DNA from: Pseudozyma flocculosa PF-1
Taxonomy: Eukaryota; Basidiomycota; Ustilaginomycetes; Ustilaginales; Ustilaginaceae
Assembly: GCF_000417875.1 (NCBI RefSeq)
Contig: NW_006920883.1
Span: forward strand, 31,313 to 42,750
Reading direction: 5' to 3'
Length of the DNA stretch: 11,438 nucleotides
Shown here: positions 7,978 to 11,438 of the stretch, piece by piece
Layout of the letters: each line of letters starts with the position of its first letter
How positions within the stretch are numbered: the stretch's first letter is position 1
Notes under the pieces: model-generated
Seen by the model: only the letters and a program-made list of their open reading frames with translations
What the model was told of the DNA's origin: nothing
Databases searched by the model: none
Translations under genes and position numbers: made by a program

Positions 7978-9547
7978 ATGTCGCGACTGTCGCGACAGGC
8001 CTCCGCCCTCAGGATTGCTCAGGCGACTTCTGTCGCAGCGGACCGCGCCGGAGCAAGGGCCGAAATACCAGGACTGCGCCGTCCGCTGTCCTCATGCTGC
8101 CCTCGACCGGACCGTGGACCAGTGTCAAGACCACCAACAAGCCTCCACGCGGCTGTGCCGGTCGCACGTAGCCATTCAGCGACATCATCTGCCAGGCTAC
8201 AAACTCGATCTCAGACCAGCACAGCAACGCAGCCGGCGTCGGAAAAGGCGCCGGCTCGCGAAGAGAACGGATCGCAGCGAGGATGGACGCTTCCGCCACT
8301 GCGTCGACGGAGGCCACGCTCCATCTTCTGGCGCATCGCCTGCTGGATCCCCGTGGCCGCCTTTGTCACCGCCCACTTCTGCAGCATCGGCAACATTACT
8401 GGAGGCAGCATGAGCGTGAGTGGAAGAGCAGCGTGCAGAGCAGACTCGGATGTCGCCGAAGCGCTGCCCTACTCTGGCTGACTCGTTCGCCGGCTGGCTG
8501 ACCCGGCTGCCTCGGTCGCCACCTGCCTGCTGCCTCGTCCGCCCTGCGCTGCAGCCCACTTTCAACGGCCCCTTTGCCGAAGCATCGGCGGCCAACAGCC
8601 GTTCCGACGTCGTCCTGCTCAACCGGCTGGCGGCCGCCAAGGGCAAGTTCAAGGTGGGCGACATTGTCGTCCTCATCTCGCCGCTCGATCCCAACCAGCT
8701 CCTCACAAAGAGGATCATCGCGCTCCAGGGAGACGTGGTCCGGGTGTGGGCCCCAGACGCCACAGGCCGCGGCGGCAAGTGGACGCGACTCAAGGTGCCC
8801 CCAGGCCACGTATGGATCGAGGGCGATGCAGCGGTCGACATCGTCCCCGGAAGCCTCGGCAGGACGGCTGGATACGGCGTGGCGAGGAATGGCCCCATGG
8901 CCAAGGGCAAGAGTCGAGACAGTCGCGAGTTTGGACCAGTGAGTCTGCACCAGTCGCGGCCGACTGGCGAGCAAAGGCCGTACCCTGGTGGATCCGACGG
9001 AGTGCTCACGCCTTGAACCATCCTGACCCGCCTTTGTGTCTGCGCAATTCAGGTCCCCGTCGGCCTCATCACTGCGCGGATCGATGCGATCCTGTGGCCT
9101 CCGAAGCGGTTCGGGCGACCTGCGCCCCGGCCGGTTCCCTCTGACCAGGCCATGGTCAGCAAGCACCAGTACCCGCCATCGCTGTCGGAGACTTCCGCGC
9201 TGGCGGCTCAGCAGTTTGATGAGGACGAGCGGCTGCGCAGCATCGCGACGCAGGTGCACCCGTCGCTGGCGCGGATCCTGGATGAGATGGAGTCGAGGGT
9301 CGACAGCGCACGCGTCAAGGCGCACCCGCAGGACTCGCGGCTGAGCCCCTACGTCGACTGGACCGACGGCAGCCGCATCGATGCCGATGGCGATGAGACG
9401 AGGAAGCAGGGCGGAGGGCGGAGAGCAGTGCCGACAGCCGATGGCGCTGCGTCGTCGGGGCGAGACGGCAAGCAAGGCGCAGGCATGCGGCGGTACTGGA
9501 ACGCCATGAGCCGCGGCGGATCGCTAGGGGACGATGCCGAAGACTAG
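7978..9547 (+). CDS. IMP2: Mitochondrial inner membrane protease subunit 2 (S26 signal peptidase)
   Basis: Exons are 7978-8415, 8555-8938 and 9053-9547, giving 438 aa. Imp2 is a catalytic subunit of the inner membrane protease, which removes sorting signals of intermembrane-space proteins such as cytochrome c1 in yeast. The chosen start gives an N-terminus rich in Arg and Ser and free of acidic residues (MSRLSRQASALRIAQAT), like a mitochondrial presequence. A membrane segment lies at about 116-134. The serine box is TGGSMSPTF with nucleophile Ser144, rebuilt only by splicing. SDVVLLNR follows at 163-170, then the general-base box LTKRIIALQGD with Lys198. VPPGHVWIEGD is at 227-237, and RDSREFGPVPVGLI, also formed by a splice, at 267-280. 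ILWPPKRFG at 287-295 is typical of Imp2 rather than Imp1. Usual Imp2 proteins are about 170-200 aa. Here about 110 residues are added before the membrane segment and about 143 after WPPKRFG. An in-frame ATG at 7924 has a weaker context. Confidence 0.9.
7979..7997 (+). repeat. Tandem 9-bp repeat forming a palindrome at the IMP2 start
   Basis: TGTCGCGAC occurs twice in a row, and the second copy with its next base makes the perfect palindrome TGTCGCGACA (7988-7997). It overlaps the proposed ATG and codes for SRLSR. A GGCGGAGGC-rich stretch lies just upstream. Confidence 0.75.
8416..8554 (+). other. IMP2 intron 1, 139 nt, phase 0
   Basis: Donor GTGAGT at 8416-8421, branch-like GGCTGAC at two places (about 8477 and 8497), acceptor CTGCAG ending at 8554. 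It falls directly after Ser146 of the catalytic box, so splicing joins GGSMS to PTFNGP and restores the S26 motif. Confidence 0.9.
8939..9052 (+). other. IMP2 intron 2, 114 nt, phase 0
   Basis: Donor GTGAGT at 8939-8944, branch-like CTGAC at 9023-9027, acceptor ATTCAG ending at 9052. Splicing joins EFGP to VPVGLITARI, the conserved C-terminal box. Read-through would end at a stop at 9014-9016. Confidence 0.9.
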
Positions 9548-10318
9548 AGGGGGGAAAGCAAGCGCGATGCTCAGCAATGATCGCGTCGCTCGCCGCTCGT
9601 CATGGAGAATAAGTGTGTGGCAGGCGCTATATCTTTCGACACTCGTGCGGAGCAGCCTTGATGCCAACAGCCACGACGATGACGACGACTGCCGACATCA
9701 CCACTGTCTGGGGGACACCAGGGCGGCCTTCGCCAAAGGGGGCGAGGTTGGGCTGGCAAAGCCTGCTGGGCCTGGCTGTCGTCGGAACCGCGAAGAGGTC
9801 GAGGCGAGGGCGGTCGGATTGGCGCGGGCGGGCGGGCAGGCGGCCTGGCCGGTTTGAAATTTCGGCAGCGCAAGCGGGCGGGCGGCCAGGGTGAGGCATG
9901 CACGCCAGGGGTCCGCTTGGACCCACCAGGCGCCCGCCCCCCCACCACCACCACCACCACCACCTCCTCTTCCTCCTCCTCCTCGAGCGCTACTTCCGTC
10001 TCTGCCTGCTGCCTATCCCCTGACCGCCCCACCTTCTGCGACTGCCACTGAAGCCGCCAAAGCGTATCTCGTCAACCATACACGACTCGCACACGTCTTC
10101 GCTCGCCAGCATCGCTTCGTCTCCCTTGGTAGCAGGTCTCCACTTGCGCCCCTCCCGCCTCGTCCCATCACCTACGCTAGAGCGCCTTTGTTGCGGACCG
10201 CAAGAACGATCACCTCATCGACGCGTCTCCAACTTTGAGCCGATTCCACCTTCTTTCGCTTCCGCTGGCCGCTCAACTACCGGACGACTTCACACCGACG
10301 ACCAAGCCTTCAGCCACC
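9548..10318. other. Intergenic region between IMP2 and the GPI-type gene
   Basis: This holds the IMP2 3' end and the promoter and leader of the downstream gene. An AATAAG word at 9608-9613, about 60 bp after the IMP2 stop, is a possible poly(A) signal. A GGGCGGGC-rich patch lies near 9825-9850 and a CCA/CCT tract at 9942-9985. From about 9990 to the ATG the plus strand is C/T-rich, as is common before highly expressed fungal genes. No protein frame is supported. Confidence 0.6.
9942..9985 (+). repeat. CCA then CCT trinucleotide tract
   Basis: About seven CCA/ACC units are followed by several CCT/TCC units, giving a purine-free plus strand in the second half. It is about 335 bp upstream of the start of the GPI-type gene and may belong to its promoter. 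Confidence 0.85.
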
Positions 10319-10953
10319 ATGCGTTTCTCGCTCCTCTTTGCATTCTGCCTCTTTCTTGCCGCGCTGAGCACGGTGGCGGCGCAGCAGGCTTCCAACTCGG
10401 GATCCGCATCGCAGTCGCCTTCGCCCACGGCATCGGGCTCGGGCTCGGCCGCTGCCTCTGGATCTGGCTCGGCGACGCAGTCTGGCTCGGGTAGCGCCGC
10501 ACCCTCTGGAAGCGCCAGCGGTGAGTGGTTCTCGGCCGCACGCCATGACTACCTCTGCAGCGCCATCTCAACACCTTGGCACACGTACTGACCCACCTCT
10601 TGCTATCTCCCCTCGCCTTGTCTTGTGACTTGGCAGGCACGAGCCGAAGCGGCTCCGCCTCTGGCTCTGCGACGGGCAGTGCGGCGAGCGGCAGTGCGAG
10701 TGGCAGTGGCAGCGGCTCTGGATCCGCGGCGCCGAGCTCGACGAGCAAGACGTTGTCGAGCTACCCGACTGCGCCCGTCATCACCGACGGACCGTTTGCG
10801 GGCACCGGGGTGGCGCCCGCCCCCGTCGGTACCGGTGGCCAGGCGCAGGGTCCGGACGACAACTTTATCCGCAGCGGCGCGCGCGCTCTGGGCGGATCTG
10901 TCGGCGGCATCCTGGCCGCTGCCGTCGCCGCCGGTGCGTGGGTCCTGCTCTGA
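10319..10953 (+). CDS. Secreted Ser/Gly/Ala-rich protein, probably GPI-anchored
   Basis: Exons are 10319-10520 and 10637-10953, giving 172 aa. I do not recognise a specific family. The start is in an ideal Kozak context (GCCACCATGCG). Residues 1-21 are a clear signal peptide (MRFSLLFAFCLFLAALSTVAA) with likely cleavage before QQ. Residues 22 to about 107 are low-complexity Ser/Gly/Ala with scattered Thr, Gln and Pro, well suited to O-mannosylation. A short Pro/Thr/Gly segment follows (SSYPTAPVITDGPFAGTG). The C-terminus is hydrophobic and small-residue-rich (GGSVGGILAAAVAAGAWVLL), as expected of a GPI-attachment signal, with a candidate omega site in the FIRSGARA stretch. There are no Cys residues outside the signal peptide and no catalytic motif. 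The likely place is the cell wall or plasma membrane surface. A structural or adhesion-related role is possible but not shown. Confidence 0.85.
10521..10636 (+). other. Intron of the GPI-type gene, 116 nt, phase 1
   Basis: Donor GTGAGT at 10521-10526, branch-like TACTGAC at 10586-10592, acceptor TTGGCAG ending at 10636. It lies inside the Ser/Gly repeat region: SGSAS is joined through a split Gly codon to TSRSGSASG. Unspliced reading stops at 10589-10591, which would remove the C-terminal anchor signal. Confidence 0.88.
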
Positions 10954-11438
10954 GGCTGCGGCTTGCGCAGCGCGAAGGGTGCGCTCGATAATGGACGCTG
11001 GCGCTACCGGTGCCACGGTTGCCGCAGCACTGCGGTATGGATCGCTGCGCAGACGTCGATCTGCTGTCGGGGACGCACGTTGTCGGTCTCGCTGTGTCCC
11101 TGTTTCTCGCCTGTTGCATCGCCTCTCTTCCTCTCTTTCTCTCTCTCTCTCTCTCTCTCCAGCCCCTTGACTATCTCACGACGCCCCGTGGCACAATGAC
11201 TGAAATGGACAATCTGTATCTATAGCCAGCGGGTGTAGGTGCTCCTTCCCTCAGTGGAGACGCAGCGCAGCACGGTGGTCGAGGTGGAGCGACAGGACGA
11301 TGCAGGAGATGGTTGCGAACGGTGGCGGGCGTATGCGGTGGCGGTGTTGGTGTGCCAGTCAGCCAGGCGGGTGTGAGGGTGCGGGCACGGGGCCAAAGGT
11401 GACACAGGTACGGCATACGGGAAACGGGCATTGGGTTG
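10954..11438. other. Non-coding region downstream of the GPI-type gene
   Basis: No gene is supported. The region contains the presumed 3' untranslated part, a pyrimidine-rich segment ending in a CT microsatellite at 11139-11159, and G-rich DNA to the window end. The minus-strand frame over 11171-11431 shows no recognisable domain. A neighbour's 3' end could lie just beyond the edge. Confidence 0.55.
11139..11159 (+). repeat. CT dinucleotide microsatellite, about ten units
   Basis: An uninterrupted (CT)n run is preceded by imperfect CTCTTTCT sequence. It lies about 185 bp past the stop codon of the GPI-type gene. Confidence 0.9.

Noticed and set aside
9571..10032. Minus-strand frame with poly-Glu and poly-Val runs
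   Set aside because: The runs are just translations of the CCT and CCA repeat tracts, and there is no other protein-like content.
11171..11431. Minus-strand frame of 86 codons at the right edge
   Set aside because: Pro/Arg-rich with no recognisable domain. It could only be judged with sequence beyond the window.

Overview
The window looks like nuclear DNA of a G+C-rich basidiomycete fungus. The genes are intron-containing, with GTGAGT, GTGCGT or GTACGT donors, CTGAC-like or ACTAAC branch sites and CAG acceptors. Introns are 108-139 nt. Proteins carry long Ser/Ala/Pro-rich disordered insertions. Few, short introns and this protein style fit Ustilaginomycotina (smut relatives) best, but that placement is inference. 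I see no prokaryotic, viral or transposon gene.

Layout. 1-658: non-coding flank behind the first gene. 659-3370 (minus): a Tcd1/Tcd2-type tRNA threonylcarbamoyladenosine dehydratase with one in-frame intron, 867 aa after splicing. 3371-3961: intergenic, with simple repeats. 3962-7010 (minus): a four-exon gene for a 901-aa multi-pass membrane protein with a C-terminal RING of the Asi1/Asi3 (inner nuclear membrane ubiquitin ligase) type. 7011-7977: divergent intergenic region. 7978-9547 (plus): a three-exon gene for the mitochondrial inner membrane protease subunit Imp2, 438 aa with long N- and C-terminal extensions. 9548-10318: intergenic, with CCA/CCT tracts. 10319-10953 (plus): a two-exon gene for a 172-aa secreted, probably GPI-anchored Ser/Gly/Ala-rich protein. 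10954-11438: non-coding, with a CT microsatellite.

The four genes do not form one pathway. Two act at mitochondria (Tcd anchored in the outer membrane in yeast, Imp2 in the inner membrane), one in protein quality control at the nuclear envelope/ER, and one at the cell surface. All exon structures were worked out by hand from splice signals, reading phase and family motifs. Each join keeps frame and restores a conserved motif where one is expected: the Imp2 serine-box start, the Imp2 C-terminal box, the Asi RING, and the Tcd C-terminal region. I found no convincing new biological system. The points most worth checking are the Asi-type ligase in a basidiomycete, the roughly 315-residue disordered insertion inside the Tcd catalytic domain, two stop-free introns of length divisible by three, and the extensions on Imp2.
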